Below are positions 1-10,992 of a DNA stretch of 16,934 nucleotides, one piece after another. The translations under genes and the position numbers were made by a program. Each line of letters starts with the position of its first letter. Position 1 is the first letter of the stretch. Origin of the DNA: CAIOZW01 sp049317725. GTDB lineage: Bacteria; Acidobacteriota; Blastocatellia; RBC074. The DNA lies in contig JBMOHS010000089.1 of NCBI GenBank assembly GCA_049317725.1, forward strand, positions 1-16,934, given 5' to 3'. Under the pieces are notes generated by a model that worked only from the letters and a program-made list of their open reading frames with translations, searched no databases and had not been told where the DNA came from.

Positions 1-933
<933 letters not shown>

Positions 934-942
934 GGCAGTTGA

Positions 943-994
943 GAAGGCTCCACGACCGGACCGGCAGGGTGCGGTTGTGGAGCCTTTCTGTTTT
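943..994 (+). terminator. Rho-independent terminator after the first oxidoreductase gene
   Basis: AAGGCTCCAC at 944-953 pairs perfectly with GTGGAGCCTT at 977-986. Pairing continues inward through 954-958 with 972-976, giving about 15-16 base pairs around a 13-base loop. The 3' arm runs into TCTGTTTT. It starts ten bases after the stop codon, so it should end the transcript that enters from the left and isolate the gene run that begins at 1081. Confidence 0.88.
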
Positions 995-1080
995 GACCGA
1001 CTGGGCCTCGCGGCGGGGCGATCCGCCGGAGGGGAGTCGACGGGCATTCGCTGAACGGATATTGGGATGGGGGTAGAGGA

Positions 1081-2187
1081 ATGGATCTCTTCTTTCCGAC
1101 ACGACGAGATTTTCTGATGGCGACGACGGCGGTGACGATGGAGACGCTGCGGCCGAGCCCGGTGCGCGCAGTCCCGGCCAACCGGATCCGCTTTGGCGTG
1201 ATTGGGCTCAATCACGGCCACATCTACGGGCAGACGCGGGCGGTGATCCGGGGGGGAGGCGAGCTGGTCTCCTTCTATGCGCCGGAGCCGGAGTTGGTCG
1301 AGGCGTTCCGGAAGCAGTTTCCGGGGGCGCGACTGGTGCGGTCGGAGGCGGAGATTCTCGAGGATCGGACGTTGCAGTTGGTGGTCAGTGCCTCGATTCC
1401 GAAGGATCGGGCGCCGTTGGGCATCCGGGTGATGCAGCACGGCAAGGACTTCATGGTCGACAAGCCGGGGGCGACGACGCTGGCGCAGTTGGCCGAGGTG
1501 CGACGGGTACAGCGCGAGACGAAGCGGATCTACTCGATCCTCTACAGTGAGCGGTTGGAGAATCCGGCGACGATCCGCGCGTTGGAGATGGTGCGGGGCG
1601 GGGCGATTGGCAAGGTGGTGCAGACGATCGGGACCGGGCCGCACCGGATCAATCCGCGGACGCGGCCGAGCTGGTTCTGGGATCCACAGTACTTCGGGGG
1701 CATCATCTGCGATATTGGGTCCCATCAGTTCGATCAGTATCTGTCGTTTACCGGATCGACTTCGGCGGAGGTGGTCGCCTCGCAAGTCGGCAATGTTCAC
1801 CACCCGCAGTATCCACTCTTCCAGGACTTTGGGGACGCGATGTTGCGGGGGAGTGGAGGGATGGGCTATCTGCGGGTCGACTGGTTCACGCCGCAAGGGC
1901 TCTCGACGTGGGGGGATGGGCGCTTGACCGTGCTGGGGACAGACGGGTATATGGAGTTGCGCAAGTACACCGACCTCGCGGGCCGTGCGGGCGGCGATCA
2001 TCTCTTTGTCGTTGACCAGAAGGAGACGCGCTACATCGATTGCAGCCAGGGGCCGGTTCCGTACGGCGAGCAGCTCGTCGACGACATTGTGCAGCGGACG
2101 GAGACGGCGATGGGACAGGAGCACTGCTTCCTGGCGACGCAGTTGGCGCTGGAGGCGCAGCAGAAGGCACAGCCCGTCAAGAAGTAG
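1081..2187 (+). CDS. Gfo/Idh/MocA family oxidoreductase with Tat signal
   Basis: This 368-residue protein starts at ATG 1081. The start is supported by the twin-arginine signal it brings in (TRRDFLMATTA, R8 and R9); no in-frame ATG lies upstream before the terminator. A purine-rich GGGGGTAGAGGA precedes it, closer than usual. The N-terminal Rossmann domain opens with RFGVIGLNHGHIYG (G42, N44, H47), which departs from the usual G-x-G-x-x-G loop. The family EKP motif reads VDKP (K128). GGIICDIGSHQFD carries the expected D211 and H215. The C-terminal domain is complete. Members oxidise or reduce sugar hydroxyls with NAD(P); exported members are thought to carry their cofactor through the Tat route and hold it tightly. 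The gene is the first after the terminator, 36 bases ahead of a sugar kinase, so it may lead the operon. No convincing promoter could be read. The substrate is unknown. Confidence 0.9.
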   Translation: MDLFFPTRRDFLMATTAVTMETLRPSPVRAVPANRIRFGVIGLNHGHIYGQTRAVIRGGGELVSFYAPEPELVEAFRKQFPGARLVRSEAEILEDRTLQLVVSASIPKDRAPLGIRVMQHGKDFMVDKPGATTLAQLAEVRRVQRETKRIYSILYSERLENPATIRALEMVRGGAIGKVVQTIGTGPHRINPRTRPSWFWDPQYFGGIICDIGSHQFDQYLSFTGSTSAEVVASQVGNVHHPQYPLFQDFGDAMLRGSGGMGYLRVDWFTPQGLSTWGDGRLTVLGTDGYMELRKYTDLAGRAGGDHLFVVDQKETRYIDCSQGPVPYGEQLVDDIVQRTETAMGQEHCFLATQLALEAQQKAQPVKK

Positions 2188-2223
2188 GGCAGAGAGACAT
2201 CGGGAGTCAGAGAGCGGCAAGGC

Positions 2224-3165
2224 ATGGCAGAAGAGTGTGGAGGGAGCCTGGTCGGAGCGATCGAGACCGGGGGAACGAAGGTCATCTGCGCGGTTGGGAC
2301 AGGGCCGGGGGAGTCTCTGCGGGCCCGTGTCTCGTTTCCGACCGGAGGGGAGCCGGAGCGACTGCTCGATCGGGTCGCGGAATGGCTGTTGGCGCAGGAG
2401 CAGGAGCACGGTCGACTGGCAGCGATCGGGGTAGCCTCTTTCGGCCCGGTCGATCTTGATCCGGCGTCGCCGACCTATGGGTATATTACCTCGACGCCGA
2501 AAGAGGGCTGGCGGCAGACCGACCTTTTGGGAGGGCTGCGGCGGCGATTGGGCAAGCGGCCGATGGGCTTCGACACCGATGTCAACGCAGCGGCGCTCGG
2601 GGAGTTTGTCTGGGGAGGGGCGCAGGGGCTGGCCGATTTTCTCTACCTGACGATCGGGACAGGGATCGGTGGGGGAGGGATGGTCGGGGGGGGGCTGATG
2701 CACGGGCTGCTCCATCCGGAGATGGGCCATATGTTGCTGCCGCGCCTGCCCGGGGACGACTTTCCCGGGGTTTGTCCTTTTCACGGAGCCTGTTGGGAAG
2801 GGCTCTGTACGGGGCCGGCGATCGAGGCGCGGACAGGCATTCCGGCAGAGGCGCTGCCGGCGGACCACCCAGTGTGGGAGATGGAGACGCGCTACATCGC
2901 CTTCGCGTTGGCCAATCTGATCTACTGCCTCTCGCCGCGGCGGATCCTGATTGGAGGGAGCGTGCGCAAGGCCGGGCAGTATGGAGAGGCCAGCTTCTTT
3001 GCCGCACTGCGCCGGCACGTCCAGACCGCCCTCAACCGCTACCTTGGCTCTGCGGCCCTCGACGCGGGGATCGATCAGTACATTGTGGCGCCGACCCTCG
3101 GGGACGACGCCGGGGTCTGCGGCGCGATTGCGTTGGCGCAGCGGGCCCTGGGTGAGGGGCCGTGA
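2224..3165 (+). CDS. ROK family sugar kinase, fructokinase type
   Basis: The 313-residue protein is a typical ROK kinase that would phosphorylate a free hexose, probably fructose or a related sugar, with ATP in the cytoplasm. The phosphate-binding loop GAIETGGTK lies at residues 11-19. D119 in FDTDVNAAALGE is the likely catalytic base. LTIGTGIGGGG forms the second nucleotide loop. The ROK zinc site is visible as HPEMGH followed by CPFHGAC (H169, C184, H187, C190). This spacing and the following EGL-x-x-GPAIE fit the bacterial fructokinase and GmuE-like branch better than glucokinase or NagC-type repressors, and there is no N-terminal helix-turn-helix. A weak GAGAG lies nine bases before ATG 2224. 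The gene sits between two Gfo/Idh/MocA genes with gaps of 36 and 24 bases, so it is probably co-transcribed with them. Family certain; sugar specificity inferred. Confidence 0.9.
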   Translation: MAEECGGSLVGAIETGGTKVICAVGTGPGESLRARVSFPTGGEPERLLDRVAEWLLAQEQEHGRLAAIGVASFGPVDLDPASPTYGYITSTPKEGWRQTDLLGGLRRRLGKRPMGFDTDVNAAALGEFVWGGAQGLADFLYLTIGTGIGGGGMVGGGLMHGLLHPEMGHMLLPRLPGDDFPGVCPFHGACWEGLCTGPAIEARTGIPAEALPADHPVWEMETRYIAFALANLIYCLSPRRILIGGSVRKAGQYGEASFFAALRRHVQTALNRYLGSAALDAGIDQYIVAPTLGDDAGVCGAIALAQRALGEGP

Positions 3166-3189
3166 AGTTCCGGTAGGAGAGAGCTGACC

Positions 3190-4257
3190 GTGCGCATTGT
3201 CGGGATCAACTTCGACCACTTTCATATGGGAGATCTGCTGCGGATGGTGGTCGACCATCCGACGGCCGAGTTGGTGGGGATCTGTGATAGCCAGCCAGCG
3301 CGGATGGAGGAGGCGGTTCGCGCCTTCTCGCTGCGGCCGGACCAAGTCTTCACCGAGGTTGAGGCCTGCCTGGAGCGGACCCGGCCGGAGGTGGCCATTC
3401 TCTGCCCGGCACCGGCGCACCATGCCTCCCTGGTCGAGCAGGTCGCTCCCTTCGGGGTGCACGTCCTGATGGAGAAGCCGATGGCGGCCTCGCTGGCCGA
3501 TGCCGATCGGATGATCTGGGCGATGGAGCGCGCCGGCAGGACGTTGGCCATCAACTGGCCACTCGTCTGGTCTCCGACGCACCGCACGGCGAAGCGGCTC
3601 TGTGACGAAGGGGTGATCGGCGAAGTTCGCGAGGTTCATTATTACGGGGGCAACCGCGGGCCGCTCTACCACGTCGCGGATAAACGCGAGGTGAGCGAGG
3701 AGGAGGTCCGTCGTCGCAAGCCGGAGAGCTGGTTCTATCGACGGGCCGAGGGGGGTGGGTCCCTGCTCGACTATCTTGGTTATGGGGTGACGCTCGGGAG
3801 TTGGTTTCACGGGGGACGGCCACCGCTCGAGATCATGACGATGGTCGATCGGCCGGAAGGATTGGAGGTCGACGAGCACAGCATTACCCTCGCGCGCTAT
3901 GCTGTTGGTCTCTCGAAGTTCGAGACGCGGTGGGGAACGTTCACCGACCCGTGGACCCATCAGCCACAGCCGAAGTGCGGGTTTGTGATTGTGGGGAGTG
4001 AGGGGACGTTGGCGAGTCATGACTACTCTCCGGTGGTCACTCTGCAGACACGCGAGCGCCCAGAGGCGCATCCTGTGCCGATCGACCCGGTCGAGGCACC
4101 GCATCGCAACGCGGTCGAGCACCTCCTCCACTGTCTGGCGACGAGGGAGCCCCTCGTCGGTCCCTTGACACCGGCGATGTCCCGCCTTGGCCAGCAGATG
4201 GTCGAGACCGCGGTAGCGAGCGCTGCCGCGGGGAGGGCCCTGCCGTTGATCTGTTGA
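3190..4257 (+). CDS. Gfo/Idh/MocA family oxidoreductase, cytoplasmic, atypical motifs
   Basis: A GTG start is chosen because AGGAGAG at 3175-3181 lies eight bases upstream and the protein begins directly with the first Rossmann strand (MRIVGINFDHFHMG). The 355-residue product has no signal peptide. LMEKPMA with K96 is the family EKP motif that carries the conserved lysine. The nucleotide loop G5-x-N7-x-x-H10 differs from the classic glycine pattern and resembles that of the Tat-signal paralogue upstream. The usual D-x-x-x-H of the active site reads GGGSLLDYLGYG (D194 with Y198 in the histidine position), so the chemistry may differ. C-terminal segments such as FVIVGSEGTLASHDY fit the family beta-sheet domain. 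It probably acts on an intracellular sugar or sugar acid with NAD(P), beside the kinase 24 bases upstream and the GH88 gene 61 bases downstream. Substrate unknown. Confidence 0.87.
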   Translation: MRIVGINFDHFHMGDLLRMVVDHPTAELVGICDSQPARMEEAVRAFSLRPDQVFTEVEACLERTRPEVAILCPAPAHHASLVEQVAPFGVHVLMEKPMAASLADADRMIWAMERAGRTLAINWPLVWSPTHRTAKRLCDEGVIGEVREVHYYGGNRGPLYHVADKREVSEEEVRRRKPESWFYRRAEGGGSLLDYLGYGVTLGSWFHGGRPPLEIMTMVDRPEGLEVDEHSITLARYAVGLSKFETRWGTFTDPWTHQPQPKCGFVIVGSEGTLASHDYSPVVTLQTRERPEAHPVPIDPVEAPHRNAVEHLLHCLATREPLVGPLTPAMSRLGQQMVETAVASAAAGRALPLIC

Positions 4258-4318
4258 GTGGAGCGCCGGCTTCCCCTCGGCTTGATGCGTTTCGTCGATT
4301 GCTGTTTCAGGAGGATGG

Positions 4319-5574
<1,256 letters not shown>

Positions 5575-5578
<4 letters not shown>

Positions 5579-6375
5579 GTGTCGGATCGAACCGGGAGCG
5601 ACCCGTCGCCTTGGTGACGGGGGCGGGGCGGGGAATCGGACGGGGCATCGCCGTCGAGCTGGCCCGGCTTGGGTATCACGTCGTCATCAACTACGCCGGC
5701 AACGAAACGGCGGCGCAGGAGTGCTTGGCGCTGGTGCGGGGGGCGGGCGGAGAGGGGACCTTGGTGCGGGCCGATGTCGCCGACCGCGAGGATCGCGAAC
5801 GGCTCGTCGCGGCGACGTGGGCGATCGATCAGCGGATCGATCTGCTGGTCAATAATGCAGGGATTGCGCCGACGGTGCGGGCCGACCTGCTCGAGGCCGG
5901 GGAGGAGTCGTTCGATCGACTGGTTGCGGTCAACCTCAAGGGGCCCTATTTCTTGACGCAGCGGGTGGCGCGGTCGATGATCGAGCAGATCGAGGCGGGC
6001 CGGATCGGTGCCGACGGTCCACCGCTGATCGTCACGATCACCTCGATCTCTGCCGACACGGCTTCGATCAATCGCGGAGACTATTGTGTCACCAAGGCGG
6101 GATTGGCCATGATGACGCGGCTCTACGCTGCCCGTCTGGCGGAAGCGGGGATCCTTGTTTACGAGGTTCGGCCCGGGGTGATCGAGACCGACATGACCGC
6201 CGGAGTGCGGGCCAAGTATGACCAGTTGATCGAGCAGGGAGCCTGGCCGATCCGGCGCTGGGGACAGCCGCTCGATGTCGGGCGGGCGGTGGCCATGCTT
6301 GCCCGGGGGGATCTGCCCTTTTCGACGGGAGAGGTGATCCACGTCGATGGGGGATTTCATCTGCGGATTCTGTGA
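5575..6375 (+). CDS. SDR family NAD(P)-dependent reductase, FabG-like
   Basis: The start at ATG 5575 is preferred over an in-frame ATG at 5509, because GGAGGA at 5564-5569 sits five bases before it and it overlaps the GH88 stop as ATGA. The product has 266 residues. It has the classical SDR set: TGAGRGIG at 15-22, NNAG at 93-96, N120, and the catalytic S157, Y170 and K174 with the canonical 13-residue serine-tyrosine spacing. GEVIHVDGGFH closes the fold. The family of close relatives is usually named 3-ketoacyl-ACP reductase (PRK12745/BKR_1-like). A lone copy tied to a GH88 gene suggests a sugar role instead, such as reducing the keto-uronate that GH88 releases. It does not look like a standard KduD, so this remains inference. 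The DUF1553 gene follows after 31 bases. Confidence 0.9.
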
Positions 6376-6406
6376 GCGCGAACAGAGAGGGAAGGAGGAA
6401 GAGGTG

Positions 6407-9400
6407 ATGAGCGGCAAGCGACGGGTTCGGATCGGCTTGATCGTCCTGGTTCTCATTGGGATTGCCCTGGGATGGGGGTTCGATGCCCGACAGTTCGCGG
6501 CGGGAGGGGGATCGGCACCCCGCATCGACTACAACCGCGAGATCCGTCCTCTCCTCTCCGACAAATGCTTTCAGTGTCACGGGCCCGACGAGGGGACGCG
6601 CAAGGCGCGGTTGCGGCTCGACACGCGGGAAGGAGCGCTGGCGAAGCGCGGAGTGATCGTTCCGGGTGATGCGGCGGCGAGTCGACTGATTGCGCGGATC
6701 ACGTCGCCAGATCCGGACCAGGTGATGCCGCCCCCGTCGACGGGGCACCGGTTGACCGAGGCCCAGGTCGAGCTGGTCCGTCGCTGGATCGACGAGGGCG
6801 CGACGATGGAGACCCACTGGGCTTATCGTGCGCCGCGCCGGCCAACGGTGCCAACGGTGCGGCAACCCGGGTGGGTCCGCAATCCGATCGACGCGTTTGT
6901 CCTCGCGCGACTGGAGGCAGAAGGAATCGCCCCGTCACCAGAGGCCGACCGGCTGACGCTCCTGCGTCGTGTCTCGCTCGACCTGACGGGTCTGCTCCCG
7001 ACGCCGGAGGAGGCGGATGCCTTCCTGGCCGATCGGGCCCCGGACGCCTACGATCGGGTGGTCGACCGTCTGCTGGCGAGCCCCCATTTCGGGGAACGGT
7101 GGGCGCGTCCGTGGCTCGACTTGGCGCGCTACGCCGACTCGCACGGGTACGAGAAAGACCGCCCGCGCGTCATGTGGAAATACAGGGACTGGGTCGTCGG
7201 GGCCTTCAACCGGGATCTGCCCTTCGACCGCTTCACGATCGAGCAGTTGGCCGGGGACATGCTCCCCAATCCGACGACCGACCAGCTGATCGCCACCGGA
7301 TTCCACCGCAATACCATGCTCAACCAGGAGGGGGGCGTGGATGACGAGGAGGCGCGCTGGGAGACGCTCGTCGACCGGACCAACACGACGGCAACGGTCT
7401 GGCTTGGTGCGACCGTGGGGTGTGCCCAGTGCCATAACCACAAGTACGATCCGATCTCGCAGCGCGACTACTACCGGATGCTCGCCTTCTTCGAGGGGCA
7501 TGACTACTCGATGCTGGTCATGCCGGGAAGCGAGGGCTGGGTCATCGAACCGGATCTCGAGCTGCCGACTCCGGAGCAGGCGGCCCGACGGACGACGATC
7601 GAGGCTGAACTGAAAGCGGTTGAGGCCGCGATCAAGGCCGATTCCCCAGCCCTCGCCGCGGCCCGGGTCGCGTGGGAAGAAGGGCTCCAGCAGGCCCCTG
7701 ACGATTGGCAACCGCTCGTTCCCACTGAAGTCAAGGCGACAGGTGGGACGCACCTGTCGGTACAGCCCGACAGGTCTGTGCTGGCGAGTACACCTGCGGG
7801 GAGCACGGCCCCGGCCAGTGAGGACTATCTGACCACTCTTGCCCTGCCGGCGAAGGGCGGCCCCTGGACGGCCCTGCGGTTGGAGGTCCTGCCTGACCCC
7901 AGCCTGCCCAAGGGCGGCCCGGGACGCGATATCTACGGCAACTTCGTGCTGAGCGGGGTCGAGGCGAGGATCGACCTCCCCGAAGGGCAGAAGGAGGGGA
8001 CTCCCCTGCGCTTCAGCTCGGTGCAGGTTGACGACGCTACCGGCCGATTGACACTCGACTGGCCCTATCGCTGGACGATCGATGCGACGCGGGACGAGAC
8101 CCGGCAACCTCGCCAAGCCGTCTTCGTGCTGAAGAGCCCTCTTTCCGCGAAGGAGGTCGCCTCGGGGCGCTTGACGATCACCCTCAAGCATTCGGGACGG
8201 GTCGTCAACCAGGGACTTGGCCGGATGCGTTTCTCGGTGACGAGTTCACTGGAACCATCGCGGATCGTCGAACTCCCCCTGCGGTTGGGCGAGGCCTGGC
8301 GAACCCCGCCGGCAGCAAGGACGACGGCGCAGCAAGAACAGCTCGACGCCCAGTTCCGCGAGATGAGCCCACTGCTCAAGGCGGAGCGCGAGCGCCGGCA
8401 GGATTTGCGCCGCTCGCTCGATGAGCTGGGGATCGTCAAGGCACCGATCATGCGGGAGAAGGCGAGCTTCGAGCGCCCCTCGACGCAGCTTCGCCTGCGG
8501 GGCAACTACACCAGCCGTGGCGAGCGGGTCTACGCCGGAACGCCGGCAGCGCTCCACCCGTGGCCGGAGGAGGCCCCGATCAATCGCCTCGGGCTGGCGC
8601 GCTGGCTGGTCAGCCCGGAGAATCCCCTGACGGCCCGGGTGACGGTCAACCGGTTCTGGGAGCAGCTCTTTGGGATCGGGCTGGTCGAGACGGTCGAGGA
8701 TTTTGGGATGCAGGGCAGCCTCCCCTCCCACCCCGAGCTGCTCGATTGGCTGGCGGTCGAGTTCCGGGAAGGGCAGTCGTGGAGCGTCAAGCGGCTGCTG
8801 CGGCTGATCGTCACCTCGGCGACCTACCGGCAGGCGTCGACCTATCCCCCGGAGACCCGTGATCCTTACAATCGCCTGCTGGCACGGGGGGCCCGCTTCC
8901 GGCTCGATGCCGAGACGATCCGCGACACGATGCTCCAAGTGAGCGGCCTGCTTCATCCTGAACTTGGTGGCCCGAGCGTCTTTCCCCTCCAGCCGGAGGG
9001 GATCTGGTCCAATCCCTACGATGGCAATTCGATCAAATGGACGACCAGCAAGGGCCAAGATCTCCATCGCCGGAGCCTCTACACCTTTCTGCGGCGGACG
9101 GCGCCCTATCCGATGATGACGACCTTCGACGCGCCGAGCCGCGAGTTCTGCACGGTGCGGCGGGTTCGGACCAACACGCCGCTGCAAGCGCTGGCGCTGC
9201 TCAACGACGAGGCCGCCTTCGGGATGGCACGAGCGCTCGCCCGGACGGTGCTGGCGCACTCGACGACATCTCTTTCCGAGAAGATCACCGTCGGCTTCCG
9301 GCGTGCCCTGATTCGGCCACCCACATCGGCAGAGGTGGACCGGCTGCGGCGCCTGCACGCCGAACAGCTCGCGCTCTTTCGTGGCGATGTGGCGGCGGCG

Positions 9401-9505
9401 CGCAAGGTAGCCGGCGATCTGCCGGGACCACCCGAGGAGGCGGCAGCCCTGACAATGGTCGCCAATGTGCTGCTCAACCTCGATGAACTGCAGACCCGGG
9501 AGTGA
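6407..9505 (+). CDS. PSCyt1-PSCyt2-PSD1 (DUF1549/DUF1553) domain protein
   Basis: ATG 6407 is chosen because GGAGG at 6394-6398 lies eight bases upstream and a membrane-spanning or signal segment follows at once (residues 8-24); an in-frame ATG at 6347 would run inside the SDR gene. The 1032-residue protein has the planctomycete architecture: PSCyt1 at about 40-130 with CFQCH (C54, C57, H58), PSCyt2/DUF1549 at about 158-365 with CAQCHNHKYDP (C339, C342, H343), a beta-rich insert at about 445-621 flanked by likely coiled coils, and PSD1/DUF1553 from about 726. The CxxCH motifs suggest covalent heme outside the cytoplasm, though heme loading of this family is largely predicted. Function is unproven; the genes often sit with sulfatases and sugar enzymes. 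The stop falls just before the DUF1501 start, the usual pairing, so the two products probably act together. Confidence 0.93.
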   Translation: MSGKRRVRIGLIVLVLIGIALGWGFDARQFAAGGGSAPRIDYNREIRPLLSDKCFQCHGPDEGTRKARLRLDTREGALAKRGVIVPGDAAASRLIARITSPDPDQVMPPPSTGHRLTEAQVELVRRWIDEGATMETHWAYRAPRRPTVPTVRQPGWVRNPIDAFVLARLEAEGIAPSPEADRLTLLRRVSLDLTGLLPTPEEADAFLADRAPDAYDRVVDRLLASPHFGERWARPWLDLARYADSHGYEKDRPRVMWKYRDWVVGAFNRDLPFDRFTIEQLAGDMLPNPTTDQLIATGFHRNTMLNQEGGVDDEEARWETLVDRTNTTATVWLGATVGCAQCHNHKYDPISQRDYYRMLAFFEGHDYSMLVMPGSEGWVIEPDLELPTPEQAARRTTIEAELKAVEAAIKADSPALAAARVAWEEGLQQAPDDWQPLVPTEVKATGGTHLSVQPDRSVLASTPAGSTAPASEDYLTTLALPAKGGPWTALRLEVLPDPSLPKGGPGRDIYGNFVLSGVEARIDLPEGQKEGTPLRFSSVQVDDATGRLTLDWPYRWTIDATRDETRQPRQAVFVLKSPLSAKEVASGRLTITLKHSGRVVNQGLGRMRFSVTSSLEPSRIVELPLRLGEAWRTPPAARTTAQQEQLDAQFREMSPLLKAERERRQDLRRSLDELGIVKAPIMREKASFERPSTQLRLRGNYTSRGERVYAGTPAALHPWPEEAPINRLGLARWLVSPENPLTARVTVNRFWEQLFGIGLVETVEDFGMQGSLPSHPELLDWLAVEFREGQSWSVKRLLRLIVTSATYRQASTYPPETRDPYNRLLARGARFRLDAETIRDTMLQVSGLLHPELGGPSVFPLQPEGIWSNPYDGNSIKWTTSKGQDLHRRSLYTFLRRTAPYPMMTTFDAPSREFCTVRRVRTNTPLQALALLNDEAAFGMARALARTVLAHSTTSLSEKITVGFRRALIRPPTSAEVDRLRRLHAEQLALFRGDVAAARKVAGDLPGPPEEAAALTMVANVLLNLDELQTRE

Positions 9506-9510
9506 TGCTC

Positions 9511-10992
9511 ATGCCAACCAGACCACCTCTCGCGCAACCTGATGTCCCAGCAGAGACCCTGCGGGACGAGACACGACGCCACTTCTTTCGCCAAGCCGGC
9601 TTTGGCCTCGGCGGGGCCGCCCTCGCCGGCCTTCTCGGGACGGGGGCGAGTGCGCACCCCGGCGAGGCCGAATCGAGCGAGGGCGGGCGTCCGCTCGGGC
9701 TCCACTTCGCTCCCAAGGCGAAGAATGTCATCTTCCTCTTCATGGCGGGGGGGCCGTCGCAGCTCGACCTCTTCGATCCGAAGCCGATGCTCAACCGCTA
9801 TGACAACCAGCCGATCCCGGCCGAGCTGGTCAAGGGGGAGCGTTTCGCCTTCATCAAGGGGACACCGCTCTGCCTCGGATCGCCTTTCCGTTTTGCCAAG
9901 CATGGGCAATCGGGAGCGGTCGTCTCGGAGCTGCTCCCGCACCTCGCGCGCCACGTCGACGAGCTGGCGATCATCCGGTCGATGCACACGACCCAGTTCA
10001 ATCACGCCCCGGCACAGATCTTTCTCAACACGGGCCATCAGATCATCGGTCGTCCGAGCCTGGGGGCGTGGCTGATGTATGGCCTGGGGAGTGAGAACCG
10101 CGACCTGCCCGGCTTCGTCGTGCTGCTCTCAGGCGCGTCCGATCCAGATGGCGGCAAGGCACTCTGGGGCAGCGGCTTCTTGCCGACCGTCCATCAGGGG
10201 GTCGAGTTCCGCTCGAAGGGCGACCCGGTACTCTTCGTCTCGAACCCGCCGGGGGTCAGCGCGGCGGCACGGCGGTCGAGCCTCGACGCCCTGCGCGACC
10301 TTAACCTTGCGCATCGGGATCGCCTTGCCGATCCAGAGATCACCACCCGCATCGAGGCCTACGAGCTGGCCTTCCGCATGCAGACGAGCGTCCCAGATCT
10401 GACGGACCTCAGCCGGGAGTCGGCAGCGACCCACGCGCTCTATGGTACGGAGCCAGGCCGGAAGTCGTTTGCCAACAACTGCCTCCTTGCCCGCCGTCTG
10501 GTCGAGCGCGGGGTCCGGTTTGTGCAGCTCTTCCACCGCGGTTGGGATACCCATGGCAACTCCGTCGGTGGGGACATTGCTGTTGCCCTCCCGCGCCTTT
10601 GCGAAGAGATCGATCAGCCGATCAGCGCGCTCCTGACGGATCTTCGCCAACGCGGTCTTCTCGACGAGACGTTGATCGTCTGGGGAGGGGAGTTTGGCCG
10701 GACGCCGATCAATGAGCGGCGCGAGGGCTCGAACCTCATGGGCCGCGATCACCATCCACGTGCCTTCACCATGTGGATGGCCGGCGCTGGCGTCCGCCAG
10801 GGCGTGACCATCGGCGAGACAGACGATTTCGGCTACAACATCGTCTCCGATCCGGTCGATGTCCACGATCTTCACGCGACCATGCTCCACCTCCTGGGAA
10901 TCGATCACACCCGGCTGACCTACCGGTTCCAAGGGCGTGACTTCCGCTTGACCGATGTCCACGGCATCGTCCAGCAGAAGCTCTTGGCCTAG
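9511..10992 (+). CDS. DUF1501 domain protein with Tat signal
   Basis: Three possible starts cluster here: GTG 9502, ATG 9505 and ATG 9511. The last is preferred because GGGAG at 9498-9502 is then eight bases away; the choice changes only the first few residues. The 493-residue protein begins with a twin-arginine signal (TRRHFFRQAGFGLGG, R22 and R23). The mature part shows DUF1501 blocks: VIFLFMAGGPSQLDLFDP, MHTTQFNHAPAQIFLNTG, FHRGWDTHGN, WGGEFGRTP, GRDHHP and DVHDLHATMLHLLG. The family belongs to the alkaline phosphatase/sulfatase superfamily, and the conserved D and H residues are probably metal ligands, but no reaction has been proved. It is almost always encoded with a PSCyt/DUF1553 protein, as here. 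It would act in the periplasm. A sulfatase gene of the same fold superfamily follows after 87 bases. Confidence 0.92.
   Translation: MPTRPPLAQPDVPAETLRDETRRHFFRQAGFGLGGAALAGLLGTGASAHPGEAESSEGGRPLGLHFAPKAKNVIFLFMAGGPSQLDLFDPKPMLNRYDNQPIPAELVKGERFAFIKGTPLCLGSPFRFAKHGQSGAVVSELLPHLARHVDELAIIRSMHTTQFNHAPAQIFLNTGHQIIGRPSLGAWLMYGLGSENRDLPGFVVLLSGASDPDGGKALWGSGFLPTVHQGVEFRSKGDPVLFVSNPPGVSAAARRSSLDALRDLNLAHRDRLADPEITTRIEAYELAFRMQTSVPDLTDLSRESAATHALYGTEPGRKSFANNCLLARRLVERGVRFVQLFHRGWDTHGNSVGGDIAVALPRLCEEIDQPISALLTDLRQRGLLDETLIVWGGEFGRTPINERREGSNLMGRDHHPRAFTMWMAGAGVRQGVTIGETDDFGYNIVSDPVDVHDLHATMLHLLGIDHTRLTYRFQGRDFRLTDVHGIVQQKLLA

Noticed and set aside
1036..1065. Sigma-70-like promoter before the Tat oxidoreductase
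   Set aside because: GTCGAC and ATATTG can be spaced about 17 bases apart, but both match the consensus poorly and such matches arise by chance.
6347..6406. Upstream start for the DUF1553 protein
   Set aside because: It would place 20 charged and cysteine-bearing residues before the signal segment and start inside the SDR gene. ATG 6407 has the better ribosome site.
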